From Trichostrongylus colubriformis (Eukaryota; Nematoda; Chromadorea; Rhabditida; Trichostrongylidae): a stretch of DNA of 64,000 nt. A program made the translations under genes and the position numbers. Below are positions 52,239 to 56,112 of the stretch, in pieces. Position 1 is the stretch's first letter; every line of letters begins with the position of its first letter. The notes beneath the pieces are model-generated. The model had not been told where the DNA came from, did not search any database, and was given only the letters and a program-made list of their open reading frames with translations. Location: contig OZ022259.1 in assembly GCA_963978905.1 (NCBI GenBank), positions 930,001 through 994,000 of the forward strand, given 5' to 3'.

Positions 52239-52494
52239 GCAACAACAGCAACAACGACTTCCGCCCGGTTTCCCGACCAGTGCCGGCTCCCTCCCTCCTG
52301 GACTAGCTGGATTGGCAGCAGCTCAGCACGCTTCGCTGGGTGGAACGCCGACGTCGCAGTCACCGTTGTTCAATCCGGCACTGTTGGGATTGCAAGGACT
52401 CAGTGCCCAGTACGCGAAGCCGTTCTCGGCTGGCCTTCAACAACTCGGTCAGCTCAAACGTGACGGAAATGATGTCATTCCAAATGGTCGGTAG
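2093..52494 (+). CDS. AUTS2-like: AUTS2/FBRS/Tay-family nuclear regulator, 12 exons, 5' incomplete
   Basis: Exons: 2093-2209, 16327-16530, 18206-18424, 37961-38112, 40100-40251, 43407-43813, 48750-48965, 50039-50358, 50915-51019, 51109-51502, 51642-51752, 51817-52494. All junctions are GT-AG, acceptors are T-rich ending CAG or TAG, and phases join into one frame of 1,024 residues plus TAG. Seen in the protein: basic helical region (1-180) with an NLS-like cluster near 134-144; Ser/Thr-Pro and Gly/Ser linkers (181-340); polyQ (394-424); RKPGRWCGMHVKIA (489-502); Ala/Gln-rich C-terminus with LPPGL repeats. Family knowledge: AUTS2 and FBRS carry a nearly identical RKPGKWCAMHV motif, are nuclear, and AUTS2 joins PCGF3/5-type PRC1 complexes and can recruit transcriptional activators; fly tay affects locomotion and ERK signalling. 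A chromatin role here is inferred. The first exons belong to this gene by phase and composition only. The His-rich repeat of vertebrate AUTS2 is not visible. The N-terminus is missing. Confidence 0.8.
2210..4710. other. Intron a-b, proximal part
   Basis: The left end of a 14.1-kb intron. Apart from the small palindromic element at 2873-3121, nothing was recognised. The open frame at 4218-4664 (148 codons) has no family resemblance, no splice context and a composition like the surrounding intron, so it is not annotated as a gene. Confidence 0.5.
2873..3121. repeat. Small palindromic MITE-like element
   Basis: Positions 2873-2950 are repeated in inverted orientation at about 3045-3121. The shared arm starts near CCCTATYTATGACGCTC and continues through CGAATCAYACYWCAGTATRA. 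The short middle contains GTGCCAA/TTGGCA inversions. About 250 bp, no coding capacity. Ends and target duplication could not be fixed, so the superfamily is unknown. Confidence 0.6.
4711..5489 (+). mobile_element. TTAA-flanked non-autonomous element, copy 1
   Basis: A 779-bp unit bounded by TTAA on both sides (4711-4714 and 5486-5489) with imperfect terminal inverted repeats AGACACCAGGAG and AGGCACCGGGAG. A nearly identical copy lies in opposite orientation at 7305-8081. Inside is a second inverted repeat (4909-5156) with a run of 15 G (4932-4946) in one arm and 20 C (5122-5141) in the other, flanking a core that contains TTAGGCTAAA and its complement. There is no transposase. TTAA targets are typical of the piggyBac superfamily, so a piggyBac-mobilised MITE is a reasonable inference. 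Confidence 0.75.
5490..7304. other. Intron sequence between the two TTAA elements
   Basis: About 1.8 kb of intron between oppositely oriented copies of the 0.78-kb element. I see no coding region, RNA gene or repeat. The two copies can pair, so a transcript would have a 1.8-kb loop on a stem of nearly 0.8 kb. Confidence 0.5.
7305..8081 (-). mobile_element. TTAA-flanked non-autonomous element, copy 2 (inverted)
   Basis: A 777-bp reverse-complement copy of 4711-5489, again bounded by TTAA (7305-7308 and 8078-8081) with ends AGGCACCGGGAG and AGACACCAGG. The internal hairpin and homopolymers are kept: 13 G at 7658-7670 and 19 C at 7841-7859. The two copies differ by scattered substitutions and homopolymer length, which suggests separate insertions of one family rather than a very recent local duplication. 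The small open frames in both copies are mirror artefacts, not genes. Confidence 0.75.
8082..8446. other. Intron, nothing recognised
   Basis: AT-rich intron sequence of about 360 bp between the TTAA element and a fragment of another repeat. No open frame of note, repeat or RNA gene was seen. Confidence 0.5.
8500..8655 (-). repeat. Fragment related to the TTAA palindrome family, interrupted
   Basis: The stretch containing TTTTGAGGAGCTC and later TTCGCGTGAAA resembles, in reverse complement, the arm seen at 21985-22030 and 22390-22440. The resemblance stops exactly where the large palindrome begins (8656). The sequence after 10037 (CATGTTGCCTGAAGTAAGCAAG) may be its continuation. The match is diverged and judged by eye. 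Confidence 0.4.
8656..10037. mobile_element. 1.38-kb near-perfect palindrome with TA ends and hairpin units
   Basis: Two arms of about 680 bp face each other around a centre near 9345. The outer ends read TATTGGGTTGAGGAATAAG and, in reverse complement, TATTGGGCTGAGGAATAAG. The outermost TA pairs (8656-8657, 10036-10037) look like a TA target duplication, as in Tc1/mariner elements. Each arm holds four hairpins of the form TCGATAGAGC-N-GCTCTA, starting at about 8747, 8918, 9086 and 9234 and mirrored at about 9435, 9585, 9752 and 9923, so the arm is made of diverged units of about 150-170 bp. No transposase is present. The mirror-image open frames are by-products of the palindrome. Confidence 0.75.
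10038..14578. other. Intron a-b, middle part
   Basis: About 4.5 kb of intron with no supported gene. Short open frames (for example 10123-10401 and 10735-10941) have no recognisable domain or splice context. A short inverted repeat (TTACACTGT and ACAGTGTAA, 12281-12307) is the only structure noted and could be chance. Confidence 0.45.
14579..14680 (-). repeat. tRNA-derived repeat unit, minus strand
   Basis: In reverse complement this reads GTCTCGGTAGTGTAACGG, then an ATTCGAGTCCC B-box-like stretch, then a tail AAGCTTTTGCCCAAAACTCAG. The tRNA-like part is at about 14602-14675. It matches two plus-strand units at 15019 and 15129. The 3' acceptor strand is decayed, so it is not a working tRNA gene. 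A tRNA-derived SINE or foldback unit is the best reading. Confidence 0.55.
15019..15091 (+). repeat. tRNA-like unit 2
   Basis: A 73-nt cloverleaf-like sequence: acceptor strand GTCTCGG pairs with CCGAGAA(C), the D-stem is GTGT/ACAC, and the T-arm is GCGGG-TTTGAGT-CCCGT. The A-box (TAGTGTAATGG) and B-box (GGTTTGAGTCC) resemble Pol III promoters. The anticodon loop lacks the universal T33 and its stem is imperfect, so a functional tRNA is unlikely. It is followed by the family tail GAAGCTTTCGCCCATTACTC. Confidence 0.55.
15129..15199 (+). repeat. tRNA-like unit 3
   Basis: A 71-nt tandem neighbour of the unit at 15019, with B-box GGTTCGAGTCC and 3' strand CCGAGAC; the 5' acceptor strand is mutated (ATTTCGG). 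The same tail, GAGCTTTTGCCCATAACTCAG, follows. This is a decayed tRNA-derived unit rather than a tRNA gene. Confidence 0.55.
15289..16326. other. Intron a-b, distal part
   Basis: Intron end leading to the acceptor at 16325-16326. It contains a diverged copy of the roughly 0.1-kb family with ATCGATACGTATC (about 15880-15955). The 120-codon open frame at 15667-16029 runs through that repeat and has no domain, so it is not called. Confidence 0.45.
15880..15955. repeat. ATACGTATC-family short repeat, copy 1
   Basis: Contains AATCGATACGTATCCG followed by CACCTGATCGCCTATTCGC. Related copies lie at about 24262, 24900, 25828, 27440, 30945, 34096 and 56813. The family shares CGATCAGGCG-type inverted ends around an ATACGTATC core. 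It is about 100 bp, non-coding and MITE-like. Confidence 0.5.
16327..16530 (+). CDS. AUTS2-like gene, exon b (residues 40-107)
   Basis: Acceptor TTTTCAG, donor CAG|GTGGGA, 68 codons, phase 0 at both ends. It continues the basic helix with RKRLRGQKREKQRRERKSR and then an Ala-rich stretch followed by GRVVVVDKELKRQW. The density of Arg and Lys, with CGT/CGA codons unlike the flanking intron, supports real coding sequence that is probably nuclear or nucleic-acid-binding. Confidence 0.75.
16531..18205. other. Intron b-c, nothing recognised
   Basis: A 1,675-bp intron between GTGGGA and TTTTAG. It is AT-rich with short open frames only. No repeat family shared with the rest of the window was noticed. 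Confidence 0.5.
18206..18424 (+). CDS. AUTS2-like gene, exon c (residues 108-180)
   Basis: Acceptor TTTTAG, donor TCA|GTACGT, 73 codons, phase 0 at both ends. It begins with an Arg/Glu-rich helix, then a run KRDKKRGRKRR (about residues 134-144) that fits a nuclear localisation signal. It ends with a hydrophobic Ala/Gly/Val segment (TVIAAAGTGAAAVTVAGAVV). That segment could be mistaken for a membrane helix but sits next to strongly basic sequence and is more likely a flexible Ala-rich linker. Confidence 0.75.
18425..20090. other. Intron c-d, proximal part
   Basis: The beginning of a 19.5-kb intron. Several overlapping open frames of 60-105 codons lie just after the donor (18531-19246) on both strands, with no domain and no agreement between frames. 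No repeat or RNA gene was identified. Confidence 0.45.
20091..20578. repeat. Composite repeat: diverged 146-bp units plus 3' tail
   Basis: This sequence resembles the tandem units at 62690-64000 and 57190-57735, with shared phrases such as CTCCTTATCAAGTCTTATAGACC, GGATCACACACCGTTAATGT, AACACCTCTCGTGTCAACGC and CCGAAACGGATTTGG. It ends with ATTTGTGACA followed by an ACACAC-rich tail, like 57740-57830. A mariner element has inserted immediately after the tail. Confidence 0.6.
20579..21466 (-). mobile_element. Mariner deletion derivative 1 (888 bp)
   Basis: Terminal inverted repeats TTAGGTTGTCCCAAAAGCC at both ends, flanked by TA duplications (20577-20578 and 21467-21468). The inside encodes a decayed mariner transposase on the minus strand. 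At 888 bp it is about 0.4 kb shorter than a full mariner (usually about 1.3 kb). The copy at 58389 has the same inner join. Confidence 0.85.
20698..21308 (-). pseudogene. Mariner transposase, internally deleted and frameshifted
   Basis: From the start the frame gives a helix-turn-helix region (GKGCLSYDTMRRSF, then MEDKPRSE) and jumps directly to the later block CYFCDAEGMLFHEVLVQ, which in intact mariners follows the first catalytic Asp. A frame change near 21000 leads to HDDAPSH, LGWDVLPYRPYSPDIAPSDY. The first Asp of the DD34D triad is lost with the deletion; the second and third regions remain. It cannot encode an active enzyme. Confidence 0.8.
21467..21894. other. Intron between mariner 1 and palindrome fragment
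   Basis: About 430 bp of unremarkable AT-rich intron. Nothing recognised. Confidence 0.5.
21895..22170. repeat. TTAA palindrome family, one-armed copy
   Basis: Starts with TTAAAGGAATCGTGCAC and follows the left arm of the 22310-22744 palindrome (GTTGCCCATATTTATGTT, GCATGCAAAATTCTACGCG, GTCGTCCGCCGTGGTC), but no matching right arm is evident. It is more diverged than its neighbour and looks like an old truncated copy. Confidence 0.55.
22310..22744. mobile_element. 435-bp TTAA-flanked near-perfect palindrome
   Basis: TTAAAGGAATCGTCCACGG at the left end is repeated inverted at the right end (ending CGATTCCTTTAA), and the two arms stay complementary almost to a GC-rich centre near 22530. TTAA at 22310-22313 and 22741-22744 fits a TTAA target duplication. 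There is no coding capacity. Diverged relatives occur at 21895, about 23700, about 48450 and about 8500. Confidence 0.75.
22745..23812. other. Intron c-d, with a diverged palindrome-family scrap
   Basis: Mostly unremarkable intron. At about 23697-23757 the reverse complement resembles the outer arm of the 435-bp palindrome (CATATGTTTACGTTATACTTG next to a GAACGGTTCCTTCAAG end). No gene seen. Confidence 0.4.
23813..24080. repeat. Dispersed 0.28-kb repeat, copy A
   Basis: Shares an ordered series of phrases with 56113-56395: GAGAAAGAACGA, AAAACGGCGAA, AATAGGAACCCGAAA, CCCGCCTTCGCYGGCAACTC. The unit has no terminal inverted repeat that I can see, so the class is unknown. Confidence 0.55.
24900..25015. 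repeat. ATACGTATC-family short repeat, copy 2
   Basis: TGATCAGGCGGATCAG at the left and TCTGCCTGATCAACTAGTCG at the right form an imperfect inverted repeat around TAATCGCTACGTATCATT. Non-coding. Confidence 0.5.
25828..25935. repeat. ATACGTATC-family short repeat, copy 3
   Basis: Begins CCGCGATTCAGACG and ends CCGCTTGATCGTGAAC, with a diverged core AATCAATACATATC. Same layout and length as the other copies. Confidence 0.45.
27289..27336 (+). CDS. Candidate cassette microexon of the AUTS2-like gene
   Basis: A pyrimidine-rich stretch ends TTTCCCTATAG, then 16 open codons (NGIMFLMEATEQKPTP), then GTTTGA. Phase is 0 at both ends, so it could be inserted between exons c and d without breaking the frame. 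The donor is weak and there is no independent support, so chance is quite possible. Confidence 0.15.
27440..27530. repeat. ATACGTATC-family short repeat, copy 4
   Basis: Contains ATAATCGATACGTATC, TTTCTGCCTGATCAGC and TTATCGCTTGGGTCACG in the order seen in the other copies. Confidence 0.5.
30945..31080. repeat. ATACGTATC-family short repeat, copy 5
   Basis: GGTTCAGGCGGCAAGGAAAGG at the left is mirrored by CTTTTCCACCTAG and GATCGCCTGAAGC at the right, with CAATCGATACCTATC near the core. Imperfect palindrome of about 135 bp. Confidence 0.5.
34096..34170. repeat. ATACGTATC-family short repeat, copy 6
   Basis: Holds GGATCAGGCGGAAGGAAAAT and TGATCGCCTGGAAGC around GCGTATAGATTCCGATTG. It is the most diverged copy that still keeps both ends. 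Confidence 0.4.
36919..36960 (+). CDS. Candidate alternative first exon of the AUTS2-like gene
   Basis: An ATG at 36919 opens 14 codons (MIEMERFKAMVAVK) that end at a strong donor, AAG|GTAAGA, in phase 0. Exon d begins in phase 0 one kilobase downstream, so a transcript starting here would read in frame and skip the basic N-terminal region. Alternatively it is an internal exon 36901-36960 after TCTCAG, also in phase 0. It lies at the downstream edge of the CpG-rich block, which would suit a second promoter. No direct evidence of transcription. Confidence 0.3.
36961..37960. other. Intron c-d, distal end, with simple repeats
   Basis: Contains a (GA)n run at 37358-37376 and a C-rich run at about 37542-37558. 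Otherwise unremarkable, ending at the acceptor TTTCAG (37955-37960). Confidence 0.55.
37358..37376. repeat. GA dinucleotide microsatellite
   Basis: About nine and a half uninterrupted GA units in the intron before exon d. Short and probably polymorphic. Confidence 0.9.
37961..38112 (+). CDS. AUTS2-like gene, exon d (residues 181-231)
   Basis: Acceptor ATTTCAG, donor CG|GTACGTGAG, ending with two bases of a codon. It encodes KLAKASRGRKMKSPG, followed by a Ser/Thr-Pro-rich linker (SQTPSPAPLKTSR). The SP and TP sites are possible targets of proline-directed kinases. This marks the change from basic helix to low-complexity linker. Confidence 0.75.
38113..40099. other. Intron d-e, nothing recognised
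   Basis: A 1,987-bp intron with CpG-rich patches near 38290-38520 and 39500-39800. The open frames there (62-97 codons, several overlapping) have no recognisable feature. No repeat family assigned. Confidence 0.5.
40100..40251 (+). CDS. AUTS2-like gene, exon e (residues 231-282)
   Basis: Acceptor TTTTTCAG, donor T|GTGGGT. It completes the codon split from exon d and leaves one base for the next. It encodes a Thr/Pro-rich segment with TPS, TPP, TPH and TPL in close order, ending SKPHTTSAE. Likely disordered. Confidence 0.75.
40252..43406. other. Intron e-f with one MITE
   Basis: A 3,155-bp intron. The only structure recognised is the palindromic MITE at 41560-41766. Open frames at 41134-41544 and 42373-42822 (minus strand) lie in ordinary intron and have no domain. 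Confidence 0.5.
41560..41766. mobile_element. 207-bp palindromic MITE with 8-bp target duplication
   Basis: Ends GGTGCTATCGCAATGAGGGG and, inverted, the same sequence at the right. It is flanked by the direct repeat ATGGTTTC (41552-41559 and 41767-41774). An 8-bp duplication fits the hAT superfamily; this is an inference because no transposase is present. The interior has a second hairpin containing TTGCCTAAGCC and GGCTTAGGCG. Confidence 0.75.
43407..43813 (+). CDS. AUTS2-like gene, exon f (residues 282-417)
   Basis: Acceptor CATTTCAG, donor CAG|GTTGGT. It encodes a Gly/Ser/Asn-rich linker (SGSGGNGVNGSIGSGG), a Leu/Ala/Gln-rich helical part (LLTQAGLLSHQLAASQQLG, then DPLRLLHNPQL), and a glutamine tract of 18 Q, one H and 5 Q coded by mixed CAG and CAA. 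The mixed codons make the tract less prone to slippage than pure CAG. The tract continues after splicing into exon g. Confidence 0.85.
43814..48749. other. Intron f-g
   Basis: A 4,936-bp intron. The part at 44200-45150 is CpG-rich with several short overlapping open frames but no recognisable product. At about 48450-48540 lies a diverged scrap of the TTAA palindrome family. Nothing else was identified. Confidence 0.45.
48445..48540. repeat. Diverged scrap of the TTAA palindrome family
   Basis: AAATCGTCCTCGAAAAATGAG, followed by TTCTGTTACTCATTTATTA and TGTTGTATTTGG, parallels the outer arm at 22316-22375 (ATCGTCCACGGAAAATGAG, GTGTTACCCATATG, TGTTGTATTTGCC). Only one arm is recognisable. Confidence 0.5.
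48750..48965 (+). CDS. AUTS2-like gene, exon g (residues 418-489)
   Basis: Acceptor ATTTCAG followed by CAGCAGCAA, donor AGG|GTAATT, 72 codons in phase 0. It starts with seven glutamines that extend the tract of exon f, then an Ala/Gln stretch and a Pro/Ala/Leu-rich segment (PVLPPTGLGPTNAS, GRPIVPPASSLLPR). The final Arg is the first residue of the conserved family motif completed in exon h. The CAGCAG at the splice site offers tandem acceptors three bases apart. Confidence 0.85.
48966..50038. other. Intron g-h with a palindromic MITE
   Basis: A 1,073-bp intron; the palindromic element at about 49490-49760 accounts for a quarter of it. The rest shows nothing recognisable. The acceptor at 50037-50038 is TTTTTCAG. 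Confidence 0.5.
49490..49760. repeat. Palindromic MITE-like element with GCCTAAGCC core
   Basis: Left arm GTGCGGCACTCGGGTGTG, then TTGCAAGTGTTCCG; the right arm has the inverse (CGGAACACTTGCA, CCACCCGCGGCACTC). The central part (49587-49645) is almost the same, reversed, as the core of the insert at 58559-58715 (shared TCTCCCAGATTT, GGGGAGGAGCTTTGGCAGTG). Exact ends not fixed. Confidence 0.6.
50039..50358 (+). CDS. AUTS2-like gene, exon h with conserved family motif (residues 490-596)
   Basis: Acceptor TTTTTCAG, donor GG|GTAAGT. The exon opens with KPGRWCGMHVKIAHDIAAYR; with the Arg of exon g this gives RKPGRWCGMHVKIA. The human AUTS2 equivalent as I recall it is RKPGKWCAMHVHIA, so 11 of 14 positions are the same and one more is a Lys/Arg swap. 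In both the motif is followed by a helical Gln/Lys stretch (here RQSQQQKDKQ). The rest is Ser/Thr/Ala/Gln-rich. This is the only segment that identifies the family and carries most of the weight of the assignment. Confidence 0.88.
50359..50914. other. Intron h-i, nothing recognised
   Basis: A 556-bp intron from GTAAGT to TTGCAG with no repeat or open frame of note. Confidence 0.6.
50915..51019 (+). CDS. AUTS2-like gene, exon i (residues 596-631)
   Basis: Acceptor TTGCAG, donor GC|GTGAGT; two-base overhang at both ends. It encodes YPTLAGLPPQALQSLALSGN followed by PQMLSVLQEARRVAA, a Leu/Gln-rich segment likely to form an amphipathic helix. Followed by an 89-bp intron. Confidence 0.8.
51109..51502 (+). 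CDS. AUTS2-like gene, exon j (residues 631-762)
   Basis: Acceptor TTTTAG, donor CAG|GTACTG. It encodes a Pro/Gln segment (TTPKPPQAQMTPQRPP), then SGLTLPPGLATLGASG, and finally a long Met/Gln/Ala-rich helix (MLQAIMQQMQQQHQQQ followed by poly-Ala and AQAQAQ) with a short charged island REREQRE. Composition is prion-like and suggests self-association. Confidence 0.85.
51642..51752 (+). CDS. AUTS2-like gene, exon k (residues 763-799)
   Basis: Acceptor TTTCAG, donor ATG|GTTGGT, 37 codons, phase 0 at both ends, so it can be skipped without a frameshift. It encodes another SGLPPGLSGASG motif followed by LLLNQAQLLQFQM. Flanked by introns of 139 and 64 bp. Confidence 0.85.
51817..52494 (+). CDS. AUTS2-like gene, last exon l (residues 800-1024)
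   Basis: Acceptor TTTTTTTTAG; the frame stays open for 225 codons to TAG at 52492-52494. It contains AQ dipeptide repeats, two glutamine tracts (9 Q after ME, 18 Q after AAA), a more ordinary segment AVDPREALLRLYSQSS, then RLPPGFPTSAGSLPPGLAGLAA and a C-terminus ending KRDGNDVIPNGR. Overlapping minus-strand open frames are reverse shadows of the Gln/Ala codons. Confidence 0.88.
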
Positions 52495-53865
52495 TTGAAT
52501 AATTATGGCGCGAGGCCAGTGACACACCTCATGAAAGTCAAGCAGCGAATAGCAGCTGAGAGAAGTGGTCAGATATCAGTTAATAGACATTTATAAAGTA
52601 CCAGAGTAATATCATAGACTAACATAGTGTATCGTAGCTTACTTGGCACATTTCGCTGCTTGACGCCCCAGATCACACATCTCGATATTCGTCACTCATC
52701 CATTTGTTTCGCTCTCTTGTCTCGTCCTCCGTCCCTCTAAGCCCTGCGGGTTGTCACGGGTTGTTTGCAATCTTCCTCGTTTCCTTCCAATCACCATTTC
52801 ATCCCTCTTCTCTCTTTCTGCATCGTCGCCACTCATCCCTCTCCCATTTATAGCCATTGGAATGGGTCCTGTCTGGGTTCGTCATCTTATACATACATAT
52901 ATTTATATAGTAGATACGCTTTGATGTCTTTTGATGTCCTTCCGCGTACGCATTCGTACATTGAGCCTGACGTGGCAACGTAATGTGAGAGTTGTGTCTG
53001 CATTTATGTCTGAATTATATGTGTGTCACGTACTCTCTTTCTCTGCTGTCTCTCGAAACACGTGTGTTATTTTCTAGATTACATGTTGATGATGTTTCTG
53101 TTGTACAATATCTACATATATGTAAGTCATACTGCGTTGTTCTTTCATTACATCCAACGTACACACCCGCCCCAAGTTGTTGTCATCATTGCTGAACTAT
53201 CTCAGAGTCGCTATATTTTCCCCGTCGCACGAGGTCCCGGTTTACTGAGTTTTTGTGTCCCCTGTCTCTAAAATTGCCCGTTGTAGCGTTGAATGTCCAC
53301 CCAGAGTGGCTCTCATTGAGGAAATTTCCTCAGCTTCCACCCTGCCTCTCCTACACCAGAGTTTGTCATATCTCGTAGCAGCTAATCTCGACTGGTACAT
53401 ACATATGGATGGAATTTCTAGTGCATGTGTTTTGCGTATCCCAGGGACCACTGATCCCATCCCATGGTTTGAGATCCAGTTGTGGTCGTTCGAATGGTTA
53501 CTAGTCGTCGGCGTGCAGCGTCACCGAAAATTCCTCCTCACTACCAATGAAGCTCATACGTCACACTAAATGTTGTCATTGTGTGAAATAAGTTTGTTTA
53601 ATATTATAATTATTATTGGTCGATTATTGCACTGGCGCGCTCTCTCTCACTGTCTCTCAATATTCGAAATAATGGTTGTACCATTCCCCACTTCCACACT
53701 CGGACCCGACCCAACCCCCTGACCCTATTCCCTGCCCTTGTTGTTTGTTCCTCATTTTAACAAAGAGTTGCACACACCTTGTCATCATCACGTTTCACAA
53801 CTGTTGGTTTTCCTTTGTATGGTTTTTTGTCTATTTTGGCATCAATTAAATAGTAAACTATGACA
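52495..53865 (+). other. Probable 3' UTR of the AUTS2-like gene
   Basis: CT- and T-rich sequence without repeats shared with the window follows the stop. The first plausible polyadenylation signal I see is ATTAAA at 53845-53850, which would give a 3' UTR of about 1.37 kb; no AATAAA was found earlier. TGTACAATA at 53102-53110 fits the UGURNNAUA consensus of nematode PUF/FBF proteins, but a single match is weak. The 104-codon open frame at 53255-53569 has no recognisable feature. Confidence 0.4.
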
Positions 53866-54224
53866 TATGTGTTCTGGAAGTTGCGCAGTCACAATACGGT
53901 CGTCCCTTCGCAAAGCAAATACTTCAATTCAAGCATGAAACGTTGATAACAACAGTAATCCTGAGCGAGACCGAGAGGTTGAGAGGTGGTGGAGACCAGT
54001 ACAGGCCATTACGTGAGTTTTTGAACTGAGTCCAGTCATCTGGTTGAAGCCTAGAAAACAGGTCCAGAAAGCCGTAGTGTCCTTGTCACAGCGATCGGTC
54101 ACCAAATGCATCTTTTCCTCAGTCTGTGGTAGAATGTACCTTCTGAGTAACGATAGCTGTTTCAACAACTAACCGCAAGTAGACCGCGATGGTTAACGGT
54201 TTCGATAATGTTGCATTATGACTA
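53866..54224. other. Intergenic gap, nothing recognised
   Basis: About 360 bp between the probable 3' UTR and the first downstream repeat. No gene or repeat seen. Confidence 0.45.
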
Positions 54225-55483
54225 ACAAGGGAAGAACCCCAGGTCGAAGTGGCCATTCGGAATGGGATACATAAGGTCCGACGTATTTTCGGACGCTAAT
54301 CTCGAATCTGTATTCGAAATTTGCAGAACGATTCTCTGAGTGGAGTTATGGAGGTTTTTTTTGAAAAAGCAGTACTATTATGTGGTAGGTTTGGAAGCCC
54401 ATAGCACACGAGCCATACGTTTTCACGCAAAAACAGTGTGATTTTCATGTTCAGGGGATCAAATTACCCCATGGGACAAGTTTTCAGCCAATTCGAGAAT
54501 CATACCTTTTATATAAACCAGGAGTTTGGTTTGTCCGTTTGTCTGTGTGTCCACCCTGTGGTTCAGTTACCCAAGTTTACGGTACAATCCATCGCGTGGT
54601 AGGGCTTGGGTGAGTGGCGAGAGTGAGAGTGTGTAGCGGGGTGCGGGAGTTCGATACACGTTCGTGCTCCGAAATGAACTGTAGTTCCATTGAGTTATTC
54701 GCGCGGTACTGTGCGATAGCCCAACTGGTTTGACCAAATTTCGGAAAAATCACGGGCTATTGGGTGGCAGCACATTGAACAAAGGAGAAGTCGTTGAACC
54801 TTGCCTAGGAAATGCTCTTATTTCACGCTTGTTTCGTACATTTAGTGCGATGGGCAAGTGTGAAAGGTATGTGCAGGCTATCCTGTTCAAGTTGCAGGGT
54901 TTTTGGTAGAATAAAAATCAAAAACTACCACTTTGTCCTCTGGCCACCCCCAATTTTCCGAAGTTGGACCAAAAACTGGATTTGGCTGAAAATTTGCACG
55001 GAGTGGTAAGTCGACCCTTGTGCCCGAATATCATAATCTTTTTACGCATCAACGCCTAATTCGTGTGGTATGAGAATCTCTTCGACCTGGTATCCTTCCC
55101 TTGTGAATAATGTTAGTAGCTATAAATAAAGTGGCAGAGTGATGGGTGCGATAGGTCCCAGTACAAGGAAGGGTCCAGAAGTGGAAGAAAAGCGCTTATT
55201 GACAATTAAACACAAGATGCAAAAAAATCCGCACCGCCGGGGGGCAAACCCACGGCCCCTGTCCTGCAGTTCCGGAACACTACCAGTGAGCCACTGTGGC
55301 CGTTTGCTAAGCAAAACGGCCGTGCTCATGAAATAGTGCCTCGCCACTGAAAAACCTCCATAACTTTGCTCAGAGAATCGTTCTGCAAATTTCGAATACA
55401 GATTCGGTATCAGCGTCCGGAAAAGCGTCGGACCATATGTATCCCATTCCGAATGGCCACTTCGACCTGGGGTCCTTCCTTGT
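54225..55483. mobile_element. 1.26-kb foldback element with nested repeats
   Basis: The left arm (54225 to about 54385, ACAAGGGAAGAACCCCAGG, GTCGAAGTGGCCATTCGG) is repeated inverted at about 55328-55483 (CCATTCCGAATGGCCACTTC, CCTGGGGTCCTTCCTTGT). The 0.9-kb middle holds other dispersed repeats: a tRNA-like unit on the minus strand at 55231-55301, and an end of the CAGTTGG-type MITE near 54690-54736. No transposase. The target duplication could not be defined with confidence. Confidence 0.6.
55231..55301 (-). repeat. tRNA-like unit inside the foldback
   Basis: In reverse complement it begins GGCCACAGTGGCTCACTGG and has an A-box-like TGGCTCACTGGTAGTG and a B-box-like GGGTTTGCCCC, but the two acceptor strands do not pair well. 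Probably a decayed tRNA-derived sequence. Weak call. Confidence 0.3.
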
Positions 55484-56112
55484 AAGAGGGAAGGGCAAGG
55501 TTCTGCAGGTAATATCATGTACTACTGTATGACATGTGCAGATACAGCAAGGCGAAAATTTATTTCCTTGGTTATTGAATAGCTGCGTTGTAGTTCCCTG
55601 TATGATCTGCTTTCACCATCACGTTGATCGAAGTTCGCTATGCCTGAAAACAACGACTGATATCATTTCAGCGCGTGGAAGAAGTCGATTCACTGTGCCG
55701 TGTGCTAGGTAAGTTTAAGCGAGTAAACACAGTACCAGTGGGCTATCGCTCAATACTGCGCGAATAACACAATGGAATTATACGGGTAATGGGAAAATGG
55801 ACCGATGGACCAACCGATACCGACGCAGTCCATATTGGAAGGTTTCACATTGTGATAAGCGCAGTACTAAGCGCTAGCTCAAATGGCATCTCTACAAATA
55901 CCTGTCACTATCCGGAATCCACGTACAAATTCAGCAGTCGGAACATCCCGTTGCTGCTGATATCGCAGTACAAAATATTCACTTGCTGAACATTTTGTGC
56001 TCAAGCTATTTAATGTCGATAATCTAGTCACTTACTATTGAATATCGCACCGCTTGAAGATGCCGGAATGGGTAAATTTGGCAGACTGTGGAATATGAAA
56101 GTAAGTGTGTTC
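55484..56112. other. Repeat-rich intergenic stretch with possible stray exons
   Basis: At 55672-55708 a TTTCAG is followed by 37 bases that read RVEEVDSLCRVL and by a strong donor, AG|GTAAGT. A second open stretch ends at AAA|GTAAGT (56100; reads PLEDAGMGKFGRLWNMK). Their phases do not join each other without a stop in the natural reading. A CAGTTGG-like MITE end lies at 55733-55785. A real downstream gene is possible but not supported. Confidence 0.2.

Noticed and set aside
51929..52363. Minus-strand open frames across the last exon
   Set aside because: Reverse translation of Gln/Ala-rich codons keeps these frames open; the plus-strand frame fits the splice phases.
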